Assembly (NCBI RefSeq): GCF_900039485.1
Contig: NZ_LN999833.1
Span: 372,001 to 436,000, forward strand
Origin: Candidatus Doolittlea endobia
GTDB taxonomy: Bacteria > Pseudomonadota > Gammaproteobacteria > Enterobacterales > Enterobacteriaceae
DNA: 64,000 bases
Direction: 5' to 3'
The translations under genes and the position numbers were made by a program. Below the pieces are notes generated by a model. That model was not told the DNA's origin and ran no database searches. It saw only the letters and a list, made by a program, of their open reading frames with translations. Positions 10,410-21,406 of the stretch are shown here, in pieces. The first letter of the stretch is position 1. Each line of letters begins with the position of its first letter.

Positions 10410-10988
10410 TTACGTCAGTGCCCAGGCTATCGTCTGGTTTAACAAATGTGCTCCATGGGTCGTCAAAATAGATTCAGGATGAAACTGAAAGCCACAGAGC
10501 CGATCGACATCACTACGTACTGCCATCACCATGTCGTCAAAGTAAGCGTTGACCGTAAGCGTTTCTGGCACCTGACTAACGACTAGTGAATGATAACGCG
10601 CCACCTGAAGCGGGTTCGGCATGCCGGCAAACATGCCAGCGTTATCGTGTCGGATCAGCGAGGCTTTACCGTGCAAAATATCACCTGCATAGCCAATATT
10701 CCCGCCGTACGATTCTACAATCGCCTGATGGCCAAGGCAAATACCGATGATAGGCAGGCGACCACATAGTGTTGTGAGCAATGCCGGCATACAGCCGGCC
10801 TGAGCCGGCACTCCGGGACCTGGAGAAAGCATCAGGATCGGATTGTTCATTTTGGACAGCGCCCGCATGATGAACGCGGCTGGCAGAGAGTTTCGGTAAA
10901 TCACTACCCGATGATTGTTAGCGCGTAACTGATCTACCAGATTATAAGTGAACGAATCGATGTTATCGAGTAACAAGATGTCGGCCAT
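10410..10988 (-). CDS. trpG: Anthranilate synthase glutamine amidotransferase subunit
   Basis: TrpG (192 residues) supplies ammonia from glutamine to TrpE. The class I amidotransferase triad is visible: Cys in [17 protein letters not shown], and His and Glu in [25 protein letters not shown] is the conserved N-terminus and LSPGPGVP the oxyanion region. Its ATG overlaps the trpE stop codon, so the two subunits are translationally coupled in equal amounts. It is a separate gene and not fused to trpD. Confidence 0.97.
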   Translation of the reverse strand: MADILLLDNIDSFTYNLVDQLRANNHRVVIYRNSLPAAFIMRALSKMNNPILMLSPGPGVPAQAGCMPALLTTLCGRLPIIGICLGHQAIVESYGGNIGYAGDILHGKASLIRHDNAGMFAGMPNPLQVARYHSLVVSQVPETLTVNAYFDDMVMAVRSDVDRLCGFQFHPESILTTHGAHLLNQTIAWALT

Positions 10989-12556
10989 CAGAACAATTCC
11001 TTTGCGTCGTGAGCGGTAGCAATAGCACGTAAAACGGCACGCGCTTTGTTGCGGCTTTCCTCGGCTTCTGCTTGTGGAACAGAATTTAATACTACGCCTG
11101 CACCGGCCTGCACTGTGGCAATACCGTCTTCAACGTAGGCGGAACGGATAATAATGCAAGTATCGAGCACGCCGGTGGCAGTAAAATACCCAATTGCGCC
11201 GCCGTAGCTACCGCGGCGTTCGCCTTCTGTCTCGGCGATAAGCTGCATGGCGCGAACTTTCGGCGCGCCGCTTAAGGTGCCCACATTCATACAAGCTCGG
11301 TAGGCATGTAGCACATCAAGATCGGTGCGCAGCTTGCCGACAACACGAGATACTAAATGCATCACGAAGGAGTAACGATCAACTTTGGTTAGATCAGCTA
11401 CATAACGGGTGCCAGGTTCGCAAATACGCGCTAGCTCGTTACGCGCTAAATCCACCAGCATTAAGTGTTCGGCCAGTTCTTTATGATCGGTGCGCATTTC
11501 CAGTTCAATGCGACTGTCAAGATCAGAATCTAATGTACCGTCTTGGCGCCGTCCGCGTGGACGGGTGCCGGCGATGGGGTAGATTTCAATCTGTCCGGTA
11601 TCAGGGTCGTATTTTAGCGAGCTCTCCGGCGAGGCACCAAACAAGGTGAATTCATTATCCTGCATAAAAAACATATACGGACTGGGATTATTTTTTTTCA
11701 ACGTATGGTAGGCGGCGAGTGCTGAAGGACAGGGAAGTAAGAATCGCCTAGAAGGCACGACCTGAAAAATTTCCCCTTCACGAATCGCTTTCTGCATTCG
11801 GCGTACGACTTGACCGTACTCTTCATCGCTTTGAGCACAGGTCAATGTCATAGTCTCGATAGCCTGATGTGGAATAGGTTCTGACTCCTGAGTAAGTTGA
11901 TGCTGCAACTGCTCAAGACGGTACTGCAAGCGCTGCTTCTCTGATGAACTGTCGCTAAACAGGCTACATTGCAGTGTGCAAGTTTGTCGCTGATGATCAA
12001 GGATTAATAGCGTTTCCGCTAGATAAAAGCAGTAATCAGGGCAGCGCTGTCCTGGACGCAAAGGCGGAAGAGGTTCAAATCCTACAACGAGATCATAGGC
12101 GAACAATCCGCCAATAAACATCGCTTTTGGCTCGCTCGGCGGCTGACCGACCAGTGTCAACAGCAGACGCAAGCAATCGAATACAGACAGAGATCGCAAG
12201 CGAGTATCCTCATCCACGTTTTGTATCAATGGCGGGAAGATTAATTCACGACCGTCAGGATGTGTAACGATCGTGACTTCTTCGGGCAAGGCAGCATCCA
12301 ATAGTGGTAATAACGCAACGCCGTTAGCGCTCAGTGCCTGTAGCGTGACAATCTGCCCAAAGGCGGTGATACGCAGCGCGCTATCCACTACCATCATGCT
12401 TTCTAGATCGTGCTTCTTATCGATCTCAGCCGATTCCAGCAATAGCGTCGCAGGCCGCGCGCCGCACAACTGGTTAAACATACCCGTTGGGTCTGTGCGG
12501 TAAGGGGCCTGCACGTGCAGCAATTCTATCTGATACTGACTAGTTGGCATTGACAT
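10988..12556 (-). CDS. trpE: Anthranilate synthase component I
   Basis: TrpE converts chorismate plus ammonia to anthranilate, the committed step of tryptophan synthesis. The 522-residue product keeps the feedback-inhibition motif [11 protein letters not shown] (residues about 38-48), which binds tryptophan in enterobacterial enzymes. The chorismate-utilising catalytic motifs are also present: [38 protein letters not shown]-like (here LARNELAR), SGAPKVRAM and GGAIGYF. The leader peptide and attenuator lie immediately upstream. Chorismate supply is a question here because the aroQ copy in this window looks inactive. Confidence 0.98.
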   Translation of the reverse strand: MSMPTSQYQIELLHVQAPYRTDPTGMFNQLCGARPATLLLESAEIDKKHDLESMMVVDSALRITAFGQIVTLQALSANGVALLPLLDAALPEEVTIVTHPDGRELIFPPLIQNVDEDTRLRSLSVFDCLRLLLTLVGQPPSEPKAMFIGGLFAYDLVVGFEPLPPLRPGQRCPDYCFYLAETLLILDHQRQTCTLQCSLFSDSSSEKQRLQYRLEQLQHQLTQESEPIPHQAIETMTLTCAQSDEEYGQVVRRMQKAIREGEIFQVVPSRRFLLPCPSALAAYHTLKKNNPSPYMFFMQDNEFTLFGASPESSLKYDPDTGQIEIYPIAGTRPRGRRQDGTLDSDLDSRIELEMRTDHKELAEHLMLVDLARNELARICEPGTRYVADLTKVDRYSFVMHLVSRVVGKLRTDLDVLHAYRACMNVGTLSGAPKVRAMQLIAETEGERRGSYGGAIGYFTATGVLDTCIIIRSAYVEDGIATVQAGAGVVLNSVPQAEAEESRNKARAVLRAIATAHDAKELF

Positions 12557-12581
12557 TATCTATTTCCTGATTGTCGCCCAT

Positions 12582-12603
12582 AAAAAACCCGCAACGTAGC
12601 GGG
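12582..12603 (-). terminator. trp operon attenuator (terminator hairpin)
   Basis: On the minus strand CCCGC-tacgtt-GCGGG is followed by TTTTTT, an intrinsic terminator 26 bases before the trpE start. An upstream segment around the trpL stop codon (TAGCGGG, 12651-12657) is exactly complementary to the 5' part of this terminator (CCCGCTA), giving the alternative antiterminator. This is the standard enterobacterial attenuation architecture. Confidence 0.85.
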
Positions 12604-12654
12604 CGTTCTGGATTATGCTCTGTTTGATGACAACGACGCATGATTTCATACCCG

Positions 12655-12705
12655 CTAAAGAACGGTGCACCACCAGCGAAACGTTACGGTTAAAAAGACC
12701 ATCAT
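12655..12705 (-). CDS. trpL: trp operon leader peptide
   Basis: A 16-codon frame, MMVFLTVTFRWWCTVL, starts at tandem ATG codons and has two adjacent tryptophan codons five codons before its stop, as in enterobacterial TrpL. Ribosome stalling at the Trp codons when charged tRNA-Trp is short would free the antiterminator (the stop codon lies inside TAGCGGG). It is too short for ordinary gene calling. The combination of Trp-Trp, mutually exclusive hairpins and position directly before trpE makes the assignment firm. Confidence 0.88.
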   Translation of the reverse strand: MMVFLTVTFRWWCTVL

Positions 12706-12729
12706 TCTGCGCGTCTTTCAGGCTTTTAT

Positions 12730-12756
12730 TGAACTACATAATAGCAAGTTAGTTCA
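12730..12756 (-). promoter_or_regulatory. Candidate trp promoter/operator region
   Basis: A perfect inverted repeat TGAACTA-N13-TAGTTCA lies 25 bases upstream of trpL and contains TATTAT on the minus strand as a possible -10. The half site resembles the AACTAG core of TrpR operators, but the spacing is wider than the E. coli operator, so TrpR control is uncertain. Confidence 0.35.
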
Positions 12757-13291
12757 GAAATAAAAAGTCATCCACAATGGATGAACTCATAAAAAATAAA
12801 TCCGCTAGTTCAATATCATCTGTCGCTCAAATCACTGAAACGGCCGCTGATACATTTAACTTCCGCAAGAGAAGAAAGGAATCAGCTTGCGGTCTATGTA
12901 CCGTGATAAAGCGTCTTTTTTATCAATTCCGCACCTGAGTTGAGCTAAGTTGCAAACTGAGCATATGCTACTTGCTACCTGCTTTCGTATAGCATCTAGA
13001 ATATTCATTGCCATATCGGCAATAAGCCTGGTTTATGTCTGGCTGAACGTCTCAATAGTAAGAAGCTAATATTTTCATACAGATTGCAAATGTGGTTGAG
13101 CTTCTGACGCCGGATAATCATTATATCAAACTCTATTTGTTTCACAACGATATCCTACGCATTCTTAAGAACAGGAAGAAAATCCATCTGAGTCCTTACA
13201 CTGTCTGTGAGATAAACACAATGCAGGTCGTCTTTAAAATGTCTCAAATTCTACTTCAAAAGTGATTGTTGCATTGCTTCATTCCTTTGAA
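12757..13291. other. Intergenic region between divergent trp and car operons
   Basis: About 530 bases. dapB, the usual neighbour upstream of carA, and the gene usually divergent from trpL (yciV) were looked for and not recognised. A second GAACTAG half site occurs at about 12807-12814. Otherwise nothing identified. Confidence 0.5.
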
Positions 13292-13306
13292 TGAATTAGT
13301 ATGTAA
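13292..13306 (+). promoter_or_regulatory. Possible remnant of the carAB arginine operator
   Basis: TGAATTAGTATGTAA lies 30 bases before carA in the position of the ArgR boxes of the enterobacterial carAB P2 promoter and resembles one box; the second box is not recognisable. Weak evidence. Confidence 0.25.
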
Positions 13307-13335
13307 GTATGATGTTGGATCTCATGGGAGGGGCT

Positions 13336-14490
13336 TTGATAAAGTCAGCACTGTTAGTTCTGGAAAACGGAATCCAATTCCACGGTCGATCTATTGGGGC
13401 AGAAGGTATAGCGGTGGGAGAAGTAATTTTCAATACTTCAATGACCGGTTATCAAGAAATTCTCACTGATCCTTCCCATTTTCGCCAAATCGTCACTCTG
13501 ACTTATCCTCATATCGGCAATGCCGGCACTAATGAAGCGGACAATGAATCATCTCGTGTGCAAGCAGAGGCGTTGGTAATTCGAGATTTGTCGCTCATCT
13601 CTAGCAACTTTCGCGATACACTTTCGCTATCGGATTATCTGAAGCAACAAAATACTATTGGTATCGCTGATATAGATACTCGTAAGCTGACGCGTTTACT
13701 ACGGGAGAAAGGGGCACAAAACGGCTGTATTATTTCGGGAGAGACCCAGGATGCGCAGATGGCTCTGCGTAAAGCTCGAGAATTCCCAGGTCTACATGGC
13801 ATGGATTTAGCGAAAGAAGTGAGCACCACTGAACAATACAACTGGACCCAAGGCAGCTGGACTCTGAAAGGAGGTTTGCCCGCGCCAGCGACGGATCTAC
13901 CCTATCATGTGGTAGCCTACGACTACGGTATCAAGCGCAATATCATGCGCATGCTAGTCGATCGCGGCTGCCGATTGACGGTAGTGCCGGCGCAAACACC
14001 GGCTGAAACGGTGCTATCGATGAATCCGGACGGCATCTTCCTGGCCAACGGCCCCGGTGACCCGGCGCCCTGCGATTACGCGATCGCCGCGATTCAAATC
14101 TTCCTGACAACTGATATTCCGTTGTTCGGTATCTGCCTTGGCCATCAGCTTCTGGCACTAGCTAGCGGTGCCAAAAGCGTAAAAATGAAGTTCGGTCACC
14201 ACGGCGGCAACCATCCGGTTAAAGATCTTGCGGCTGATCGTGTAATGATCACCGCTCAGAATCACAGTTTCGCGGTGGATGAAAAAACACTACCAAACAC
14301 ACTCAAAGTGACCCATACCTCGCTGTTTGACGGTACGCTGCAGGGCTTGTGCCATACTAATAAACCGGCTTTCAGCTTTCAGGGACACCCCGAAGCCAGC
14401 CTTGGCCCACACGACGCCGCACCGCTGTTCGACCATTTTATTGGGCTTATCAACGCTTATCGTTCACACCCTAACGTATTGGGAGCCTGA
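13336..14490 (+). CDS. carA: Carbamoyl phosphate synthetase small (glutaminase) subunit
   Basis: CarA hydrolyses glutamine and channels ammonia to CarB for carbamoyl phosphate synthesis. I place the start at TTG 13336 because the following residues [11 protein letters not shown] align with the family N-terminus, E. coli carA also uses a non-ATG (TTG) start, and GGGAGG lies just upstream. In-frame ATGs at 13309-13326 would add 9 residues. The product is 384 residues. Class I amidotransferase residues are intact: Cys in [18 protein letters not shown] and His/Glu in [13 protein letters not shown]. carB starts one base after its stop. Carbamoyl phosphate normally feeds both arginine and pyrimidines, but pyrF is a remnant in this window. 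Confidence 0.96.
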   Translation: MIKSALLVLENGIQFHGRSIGAEGIAVGEVIFNTSMTGYQEILTDPSHFRQIVTLTYPHIGNAGTNEADNESSRVQAEALVIRDLSLISSNFRDTLSLSDYLKQQNTIGIADIDTRKLTRLLREKGAQNGCIISGETQDAQMALRKAREFPGLHGMDLAKEVSTTEQYNWTQGSWTLKGGLPAPATDLPYHVVAYDYGIKRNIMRMLVDRGCRLTVVPAQTPAETVLSMNPDGIFLANGPGDPAPCDYAIAAIQIFLTTDIPLFGICLGHQLLALASGAKSVKMKFGHHGGNHPVKDLAADRVMITAQNHSFAVDEKTLPNTLKVTHTSLFDGTLQGLCHTNKPAFSFQGHPEASLGPHDAAPLFDHFIGLINAYRSHPNVLGA

Positions 14491-14491
14491 G

Positions 14492-17400
14492 ATGCCAAAA
14501 CGTAACGATATAAAAAGTATTCTGATTCTTGGCGCTGGTCCAATCGTTATCGGGCAGGCCTGTGAGTTCGACTATTCAGGTGCGCAAGCATGCAAAGCCC
14601 TGCGCGAAGAAGGCTACCGCGTAGTGCTTGTAAATTCTAACCCCGCTACCATCATGACCGATCCTGACATGGCTGATGCCACTTATATTGAGCCTATTAA
14701 CTGGGAAGTAGTACGCAAAATCCTTGAAAAGGAGCGTCCGGACGCGCTACTCCCAACCATGGGTGGCCAAACGGCGCTGAACTGCGCGCTTGAGCTGGAA
14801 CGTGCAGGAGTACTAAAAAAATTCGATGTTGAAATGATTGCCGCTACTGCTGACGCGATTGATAAGGCCGAAGATCGCCAGCGTTTCGATAAAGCAATGA
14901 AAAAAATTGGTCTGGAAACTGCTCGTTCAGGTATTGCTCATACCATGGATGAGGCACTTTTAGTTGCATCAGATGTCGGTTTCCCATGTGTCATCCGTCC
15001 ATCATTCACCATGGGTGGCACCGGTGGTGGCATTGCTTATAATCGTGAAGAGTTTGAAGAAATTTGCGAGCGTGGTTTAGATCTGTCACCTACCACTGAA
15101 CTGCTGATCGATAAATCTCTTATCGGTTGGAAAGAATACGAAATGGAGGTGGTGCGCGATAAAAAAGACAACTGCATTATTGTTTGTTCTATTGAAAACG
15201 TCGATCCGATGGGGATCCATACCGGCGACTCGATAACTGTCGCACCGGCGCAAACCCTGACCGACAAAGAATACCAAATTATGCGTGACGCCTCGATAGC
15301 AGTACTGCGTGAAATTGGTGTGGAAACCGGCGGTTCCAATGTTCAATTCGCGGTCAATCCAAAGACTGGCCAGCTTATCGTTATCGAAATGAATCCGCGC
15401 GTTTCCCGCTCTTCCGCACTGGCATCCAAAGCTACCGGCTTCCCTATCGCCAAAATAGCCGCCAAGCTGGCTGTGGGTTATACCCTTGATGAACTGACGA
15501 ACGACATTACTGGCGGTCGAACGCCAGCTTCCTTCGAGCCTTCCATCGACTATGTTGTCACTAAAATCCCACGCTTCGACTTTGAAAAATTTACAGGTAC
15601 CAACGATCGGCTGAGCACTCAGATGAAATCAGTCGGCGAGGTCATGGCTATCGGCCGTACCCAACAAGAGTCGTTACAAAAGGCGCTGCGCGGATTAGAA
15701 GTCGGCGCCACTGGCTTCGATCCCAAGATCAATCTAAATGATTCAGCAGCGTTGACCACTTTGAGGCGTGAGCTTAAAGAAGCCGGCAGCGAACGTATCT
15801 GGTATGTAGCCGACGCATTCCGCGCCGGCATGTCAGTAGATGGCGTATTCAACCTGACTAACATTGACCGCTGGTTCCTGGTGCAAATTGAAGAACTTGT
15901 CAAACTGGAAAACGACGTGGCAGAACAGGGTGTTACTGCACTCAGCGCCGATTATTTGTATTATCTGAAACGAAAAGGTTTTTCTGATGCACGTTTGGCC
16001 GCATTGGTAGGGGTGACGGAGACGGAAATCCGAAAATTACGCGAAAGCTACAGTTTGCATCCGGTGTACAAGCGAGTCGATACCTGCGCCGCCGAATTTC
16101 CTACAAATACCGCCTATATGTATTCGACCTACGATGAAGAGTGTGAATCCAAAACACATCAAGATCGTAAAAAAATCATGGTGCTAGGGGGCGGCCCTAA
16201 CCGGATAGGGCAAGGAATCGAATTTGACTACTGCTGCGTGCACGCCTCGTTAGCGCTGCGGGAAGACGGTTATGAAACTATCATGGTTAACTGCAATCCC
16301 GAGACGGTTTCCACTGATTATGACACTTCAGATCGTCTCTATTTCGAACCGGTGACACTGGAAGACGTGTTGGAAATCGTGCGTATTGAAAATCCAGAGG
16401 GCGTCATTGTCCAGTACGGTGGTCAAACGCCGCTGAAACTAGCCCGTGCCCTGAAGGATGCCGGTGTGCCAGTGATTGGCACCAGCCCGGATTCTATTGA
16501 CAGAGCGGAAGACCGAGAACGGTTTCAGGAGGTGGTTAAATATTTGGGGCTGAAACAGCCAGCCAATGCGACTGTTACTACTATCGATCTAGCAATGGAG
16601 AAAGCCGCGACTATTGGTTACCCCCTGGTGGTCCGCCCCTCCTATGTTCTCGGGGGCCGAGCGATGGAGATCGTTTACGACGATACGGATTTGCTACGCT
16701 ACTTCCACAACGCTATCAATGTCTCTAACGATGCGCCTGTTCTGCTTGACCGATTTTTGGACGATGCACTAGAAGTGGACGTGGACGTGGTTTGTGACGG
16801 TAAAAACGTGCTAATCGGCGGCATTATGGAACATATTGAGCAAGCTGGGGTGCACTCCGGCGATTCAGCTTGTTCGCTACCAGCCTGTACGTTAAGTCCT
16901 GAAATCCAGGACGTCATGCGTCAGCAGGCAGAACAATTAGCGTTTGAACTGCAAGTCAGTGGTCTGATGAACGTGCAGTTTGCCGTAAAGAACAATGAAG
17001 TATACCTGATTGAGGTCAATCCACGTGCTGCGCGTACAGTGCCGTTTGTGTCAAAGGCTACCGGCGTATCCCTGGCAAAAGTCGCTGCTAGAGTAATGGT
17101 CGGTCAATCTTTGCTACAACAGGGTGTAACTCGCGAGGTTATTCCACCCTACTATTCGGTAAAAGAGGTCGTGCTGCCGTTTAATAAATTTCCTGGTGTA
17201 GACCCAATCCTCGGTCCGGAAATGCGCTCTACCGGTGAAGTTATGGGAGTGGGGCTAACGTTTGCTGAAGCGTTCGCTAAGGCGATGCTTGGTAGTCAGT
17301 CACGTATGAAGAAAAGCGGCCGTGCACTATTGTCGGTACGCGATGGAGACAAAGATCGGATAGTTGATTTGGCAATTAAGTTATTAGAACATGGCTTTGA

Positions 17401-17734
17401 GCTTGATGCGACCCACCGCACAGCAGTGATTTTGGGCGAGGCTGGAATTAATCCGCGTCTTGTTAATAAAGTTCACGAAGGGCGACCGCATGTTCAGGAC
17501 AGAATCAAAAACGGTGAATACAACTATATTATCAATACAACTGCCGGCCGCCAGGCCATTGAAGACTCCAAGCTCATCCGGCGCAGCGCCTTACAATATA
17601 AAGTCCATTATGACACGACCATAAACGGCGGCTTCGCAACTGCGATGTCCCTTAACGCTGACGCTACTGCCCAGGTGATTTCGCTACAAGAAATGCATGC
17701 GAAAATCAAGAAGGAGGAAAGACACTCCTATTAG
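14492..17734 (+). CDS. carB: Carbamoyl phosphate synthetase large subunit
   Basis: CarB makes carbamoyl phosphate from bicarbonate, ammonia and two ATP. The start [18 protein letters not shown] matches the E. coli N-terminus; the ATG is one base after the carA stop. A longer open frame begins inside carA (14327) and is not the gene. The protein has 1080 residues, slightly longer than the 1073 of E. coli because of a short C-terminal tail (EERHSY). Both ATP-grasp halves are complete: [17 protein letters not shown] and [17 protein letters not shown] begin the two halves, and [18 protein letters not shown] and [18 protein letters not shown] are the paired metal-binding motifs. The C-terminal allosteric domain (about 935 onward) is present. 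Confidence 0.98.
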   Translation: MPKRNDIKSILILGAGPIVIGQACEFDYSGAQACKALREEGYRVVLVNSNPATIMTDPDMADATYIEPINWEVVRKILEKERPDALLPTMGGQTALNCALELERAGVLKKFDVEMIAATADAIDKAEDRQRFDKAMKKIGLETARSGIAHTMDEALLVASDVGFPCVIRPSFTMGGTGGGIAYNREEFEEICERGLDLSPTTELLIDKSLIGWKEYEMEVVRDKKDNCIIVCSIENVDPMGIHTGDSITVAPAQTLTDKEYQIMRDASIAVLREIGVETGGSNVQFAVNPKTGQLIVIEMNPRVSRSSALASKATGFPIAKIAAKLAVGYTLDELTNDITGGRTPASFEPSIDYVVTKIPRFDFEKFTGTNDRLSTQMKSVGEVMAIGRTQQESLQKALRGLEVGATGFDPKINLNDSAALTTLRRELKEAGSERIWYVADAFRAGMSVDGVFNLTNIDRWFLVQIEELVKLENDVAEQGVTALSADYLYYLKRKGFSDARLAALVGVTETEIRKLRESYSLHPVYKRVDTCAAEFPTNTAYMYSTYDEECESKTHQDRKKIMVLGGGPNRIGQGIEFDYCCVHASLALREDGYETIMVNCNPETVSTDYDTSDRLYFEPVTLEDVLEIVRIENPEGVIVQYGGQTPLKLARALKDAGVPVIGTSPDSIDRAEDRERFQEVVKYLGLKQPANATVTTIDLAMEKAATIGYPLVVRPSYVLGGRAMEIVYDDTDLLRYFHNAINVSNDAPVLLDRFLDDALEVDVDVVCDGKNVLIGGIMEHIEQAGVHSGDSACSLPACTLSPEIQDVMRQQAEQLAFELQVSGLMNVQFAVKNNEVYLIEVNPRAARTVPFVSKATGVSLAKVAARVMVGQSLLQQGVTREVIPPYYSVKEVVLPFNKFPGVDPILGPEMRSTGEVMGVGLTFAEAFAKAMLGSQSRMKKSGRALLSVRDGDKDRIVDLAIKLLEHGFELDATHRTAVILGEAGINPRLVNKVHEGRPHVQDRIKNGEYNYIINTTAGRQAIEDSKLIRRSALQYKVHYDTTINGGFATAMSLNADATAQVISLQEMHAKIKKEERHSY

Positions 17735-17800
17735 GAGTGATTTAACACCAGCTATCGCTGTTCTGAATTTCTTATCAGCAATTTTCTTATAAGATCTATC

Positions 17801-18289
17801 ATGATTATTAGTATGATTGCTGCTCAGGCAGTAAAACGTGTAATCGGAATGGGAAATGCCATACCTTGGCACCTTTCCGCCGATCTGGCTTGGTTTAAGC
17901 GTAATACACTTCATAAACCAGTTATTATGGGGCGTAAAACATTTGAATCCATTGGCAGGCCGCTTCCAGACAGACAGAATCTCGTGTTAAGCAGCCGTTC
18001 TGGCAATAATGATTCCGTGATGTGGGCAACGACATCAGCGCAGGCGCTGGCGGCAGTGGCCGATAAGGCGGCAGAGGTAATGGTAATCGGGGGAGGTAAG
18101 GTCTACGAGACGTTTTTCCCCCAAGCAGAACGACTTTATTTGACCCATATCAACGCCGAAGTAAACGGTGACACTTGGTTTCCTAACTACGATCCAGATG
18201 AATGGTGTTCTACCTTTAGAGCATTTCATGACGCGGACGACAGCAATACTTACAGCTACTGCTTTGAAATTCTAGACCGACGCGTTTGA
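17801..18289 (+). CDS. folA: Dihydrofolate reductase
   Basis: FolA reduces dihydrofolate to tetrahydrofolate with NADPH. The 162-residue product follows E. coli DHFR throughout: [33 protein letters not shown] (with Asp near 28), [24 protein letters not shown] and YCFEILDRR. Alternative start codons are close together (ATG 17801 and in-frame ATG 17813); the first fits the usual length best. The gene is followed, in the opposite direction, by apaH, the normal enterobacterial folA/apaH pairing, but apaH is broken here. Confidence 0.97.
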   Translation: MIISMIAAQAVKRVIGMGNAIPWHLSADLAWFKRNTLHKPVIMGRKTFESIGRPLPDRQNLVLSSRSGNNDSVMWATTSAQALAAVADKAAEVMVIGGGKVYETFFPQAERLYLTHINAEVNGDTWFPNYDPDEWCSTFRAFHDADDSNTYSYCFEILDRRV

Positions 18290-18358
18290 AGCTAGATTTT
18301 ACGACGTTCCGCACTGGATTTAAAATACCTCCAAATCGCCAAAATTGAAGTACGGACC

Positions 18359-19206
18359 TCAGTCTACAATAGAATTGTTGACGCCGGTTGCGCCTTGACG
18401 ATTCGAAGGCACCTGGATAAGCGTTTTATCTTCCCAACGCAGTTGGGTCAATGCGCCGCCCCAACAACAACCAGTGTCAATCCCGTAGATATGAGCCGGC
18501 GTTCCCTGTCCCATCAGCGAGGCCAATGACCAAAAACAATATTGTAGCGTTCAGATACTGGGCTCGATAAGGTGACCACGGCCGTAGCGGAAATGGAGCT
18601 TTTTCCGGCGTGTCTTTGCAGTGAATTTCCAACTGAATGTTGGGAAAAACAGTAGCGCATGCGCGTAAAAACATTAGTGCTGAACTGCAAGCGCGCCAGA
18701 CCGCTTAATTCAGGACTCCATTTATTCGGCGCATCTCCGTATATGACATTTAGAAACAGCGGATAGCTATTGCTTTTCAGCATCGCTTCCACCTCATGAG
18801 TGCACTGACGTGCTGTGAAAAGGTCCCACTGTGGAGTAATGCCGGCGTGAGCCATAACTAATTTTTTCTCTTCATCTACTTGAAGCACTGGTTTGACGAC
18901 GCATCCAGTCAATTAGCTCCTCAACGTCCTGCGCTTCCAAAATCGGCATGATGCAATCTTTCAGATTATTACGGCAGATGCGGAAAATACCATCAAAAGA
19001 TGGAGATCGTGATTGCCCAACACTAATCGTACGCAGTCCCCTAGACTGCGTACCAGTCGCAGTACCTCTAGCGAATCCGGTCCGCGCGCAACAAGATCTC
19101 CAGTCAACCAGAGCGTATCTTCTTCTGAGTCAAACTGAACCTGCGCTAATATACTTTTCAGTTCGTCGTAGCAGCCGTGAACATCACCAATTAAATAAGT
19201 CGACAT
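18359..19206 (-). pseudogene. apaH: apaH remnant (symmetrical diadenosine tetraphosphatase)
   Basis: ApaH hydrolyses Ap4A to ADP. The N-terminal part (from ATG 19206, [15 protein letters not shown] to [11 protein letters not shown]) is intact in one frame, including the metallophosphatase motifs [13 protein letters not shown] and GNHD. After that the sequence moves between frames: [27 protein letters not shown], then [19 protein letters not shown] to TRMRYCF, then [18 protein letters not shown], then [16 protein letters not shown], and finally [19 protein letters not shown] to the native stop at 18359-18361. I count about five one-base shifts, one from an extra A in CAAACC. All segments are collinear with E. 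coli ApaH, so this is recent decay by small indels. The upstream partner apaG is not recognised. Confidence 0.93.
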
Positions 19207-19401
19207 AGTTAGAGGTTCCTCACAAAATAAAGATATCAAGTAGGACAAAGTAGCTGCACCTTTGGGACGTCAATTTCGCCGCTTGATTTTATCAATATAT
19301 TTTAACTATATAACTTGTTGAATCTAATAAGACCTAATCAAGGGCCATATATCGGTGTAGAAGGCCATGAAGCATAGAGTATAAAAATCAATAGATCTGA
19401 T

Positions 19402-20079
19402 TCATAACACATAATTCAAGAACTTTGGTGGTGTTTCTTCTGATAGCGAAATAGTTGAAAACCACTCATCTAACTTACCTCTTAGCTTATTTACCCCCTG
19501 TTTGTTTAACGCTGAGAAGGTTTCAACTTGAACATCTCCCATAAAGATCTGCACCGCTTTACGCACTTGATTTAGTTGCGCCTTGCGTACGATAGAAGCT
19601 AGCTTATCTGCCTTAGTAAGAAGAATCAGCACTGGGATATTGACATTGACCGCCCATTGTATCAATCTCTGATCGAGATCTTTCATCGAATGACGAATAT
19701 CCATTAATACTATCAACCCTTTGAGGTTATTACGCATTTGCAGATATTCAACTAAAGCGCGTTGCCATTTATTTTTTAGTGTTTTAGGAACGTCTGCATA
19801 GCCATATCCGGGCAGATCGACCAGTCGGAAGCCGGGTTTCACCTCAAACAGATTGATAAGCTGTGTGCATCCAGGTGTTTTACTGGTTCTTGCTAGCCTT
19901 TTTTGATTAGTCAGAACGTTGAGTGCGCTAGATTTTCCAGCATTGGAATGTCCTGCGAAAGCAATTTCAATTCCGCTATCGACCGGTAAATAGCGGATGT
20001 CTGGCGCGCTGATCACGAAATGTGTCAGATGATAGTTATGGGATTTTATCAAAGGTATCCCTTTCTTTATAGAAAGCAT
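19402..20079 (-). CDS. engB: Ribosome-associated GTPase EngB (YihA/YsxC)
   Basis: EngB is an essential small GTPase for assembly of the large ribosomal subunit. The G1 loop is [11 protein letters not shown] (family usually GRSNAGKS), G2 lies in [14 protein letters not shown]3 is [11 protein letters not shown], and G4 is LLTKADKLA. The frame from ATG 20079 is 225 residues. A TTG at 20052 preceded by AAAGGGAT gives a 216-residue protein starting [19 protein letters not shown], which fits the family N-terminus better and may be the true start. The Arg-to-His change in G1 is unusual but leaves the nucleotide-binding residues. No polA or Spot 42 RNA gene is found on its flank, where they occur in E. 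coli. Confidence 0.95.
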   Translation of the reverse strand: MLSIKKGIPLIKSHNYHLTHFVISAPDIRYLPVDSGIEIAFAGHSNAGKSSALNVLTNQKRLARTSKTPGCTQLINLFEVKPGFRLVDLPGYGYADVPKTLKNKWQRALVEYLQMRNNLKGLIVLMDIRHSMKDLDQRLIQWAVNVNIPVLILLTKADKLASIVRKAQLNQVRKAVQIFMGDVQVETFSALNKQGVNKLRGKLDEWFSTISLSEETPPKFLNYVL

Positions 20080-20480
20080 ATGATCAGTAATGACACCGCG
20101 TATGGCACATAGCGGTCGCAGTCATTTTTGCATGGCTTTCTAATAGTTTTTACTGAAACGGTAAAGTCAATAAGTTGCTCGATATGCTAGCACGAAAAAT
20201 CCGCGAGAAACGTTGCTGTTCGCTCGCAGTCAATTTAGATAAACTAGAGCATCGGTTCTCCGACTTTTTTATCGGTGCGCAGATTAATAGTAAGATTAAA
20301 TATCAACTTGCTATCTAACAACCTTGTCATATCGATGCTAATTTTAAAAAATACATGATTTTAAGAACAAACAGAAAGTTGAAATATTTTCCCGCGCAGA
20401 TGTAGCGTTGAACTCCGATACAAAATATTTACTACATAACGAGAGCAGATAATATCAATCTTTCCTTATAACCACTGTCT
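20080..20480. other. Gap between engB and ybgI
   Basis: About 400 bases, no gene recognised on either strand. Searched by eye for the spf (Spot 42) RNA that adjoins engB in E. coli; not found. Confidence 0.5.
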
Positions 20481-21224
20481 TTAAGCAGGATTAGGAATCT
20501 CAATAAAAGTCACATCTAAATTATACTCTTGGGTCAGCCACGAGCCTAAAGCGTAAATTCCGCCGCGTTCAGTAGCATGGTGGCCGGCTGCATAGAAATG
20601 CAGACCTTGTTCCCTGGCAACATGAATGGTATGTTCGGACGCTTCTCCTGTAATAAAAGCGTCTACGCCCGCCTGTGCTGCCAGTTCGATAAACTTTTGA
20701 CCGTTTCCGGTACACCAAGCCAACCGCAAGATCTGCGCTGGCCCGTTATCGCCGCAATGTAGCACGCTACGCCTAAGCGTCTGTTCAAGGCGCAAACGCA
20801 AAGCATCACCGCTAAGCGGTGTTTTGAGTTCACCTTGTAGCAGTAGTGGTGTTATTGCTCCTGTTACTCGAATTTCTAACGCCACTGCAAATTGCGCGTT
20901 ATTGCCTAATTCCGGATGGGCATCCAGCGATAAATGCCAAGCATACAGATTAATATCGTTAGTCAGCAGAGTTTTTAGCCGTTGGCGTTTCATGCCTCTG
21001 ATAACTGGCGCTTCATTTTTCCAAAAATAACCATGGTGAACGATGACTGCGTTGGCCTCGTGGGCTAGAGCGCTTTCCAGCAGCGCCTGACAGGCTGTAA
21101 CGCCGGTGACGATACGCTGTACCTCTTGACACCCCTCCACTTGCAAACCATTAGGGACATAATCTTCTATTTCGTTGCTGTTAAGCTTTTGGTTGATAAT
21201 GTATTCGAGTTCGGTATTGTGCAT
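20481..21224 (-). CDS. ybgI: NIF3/YbgI family dinuclear metal-binding protein
   Basis: YbgI is a toroidal hexamer with a two-metal site; its role is not settled (a GTP cyclohydrolase I type 2-like or nucleotide-handling function has been proposed). The start MHNTELEYIINQKLNS at 21224 matches the family; the upstream 44 codons of the longer frame are unrelated. The product is 247 residues, the E. coli length. Metal-ligand motifs are visible: VIVHHGYFWK, LSLDAHPELGNN and FYAAGHHATERGG. VDAFITGEASEHTI is also conserved. AGAGG lies upstream of the chosen ATG. Neighbours give no functional hint. Confidence 0.93.
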   Translation of the reverse strand: MHNTELEYIINQKLNSNEIEDYVPNGLQVEGCQEVQRIVTGVTACQALLESALAHEANAVIVHHGYFWKNEAPVIRGMKRQRLKTLLTNDINLYAWHLSLDAHPELGNNAQFAVALEIRVTGAITPLLLQGELKTPLSGDALRLRLEQTLRRSVLHCGDNGPAQILRLAWCTGNGQKFIELAAQAGVDAFITGEASEHTIHVAREQGLHFYAAGHHATERGGIYALGSWLTQEYNLDVTFIEIPNPA

Positions 21225-21406
21225 TAGTTTGCCTCTTTCTAGTCTGCCTGGCGTCCCTCTTCGATTTTTATTATTATGGACGATCGGTGATGAACGTGTA
21301 AATACTGCTGCCTTTAAGCAGGGCGCAGAATAGCAAACGTTCGTTCTTACATCCATTCCATAATACGCCGTGGCAATCGCATTGGCGTCTAGTGCGCCTG
21401 CTTAGG

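Noticed and set aside
14327-14491. carB start inside carA
   Set aside because: The added residues are out-of-frame carA; the family N-terminus begins at 14492.
20080-20480. Spot 42 (spf) RNA next to engB
   Set aside because: Expected from E. coli gene order but no matching sequence or terminator found.
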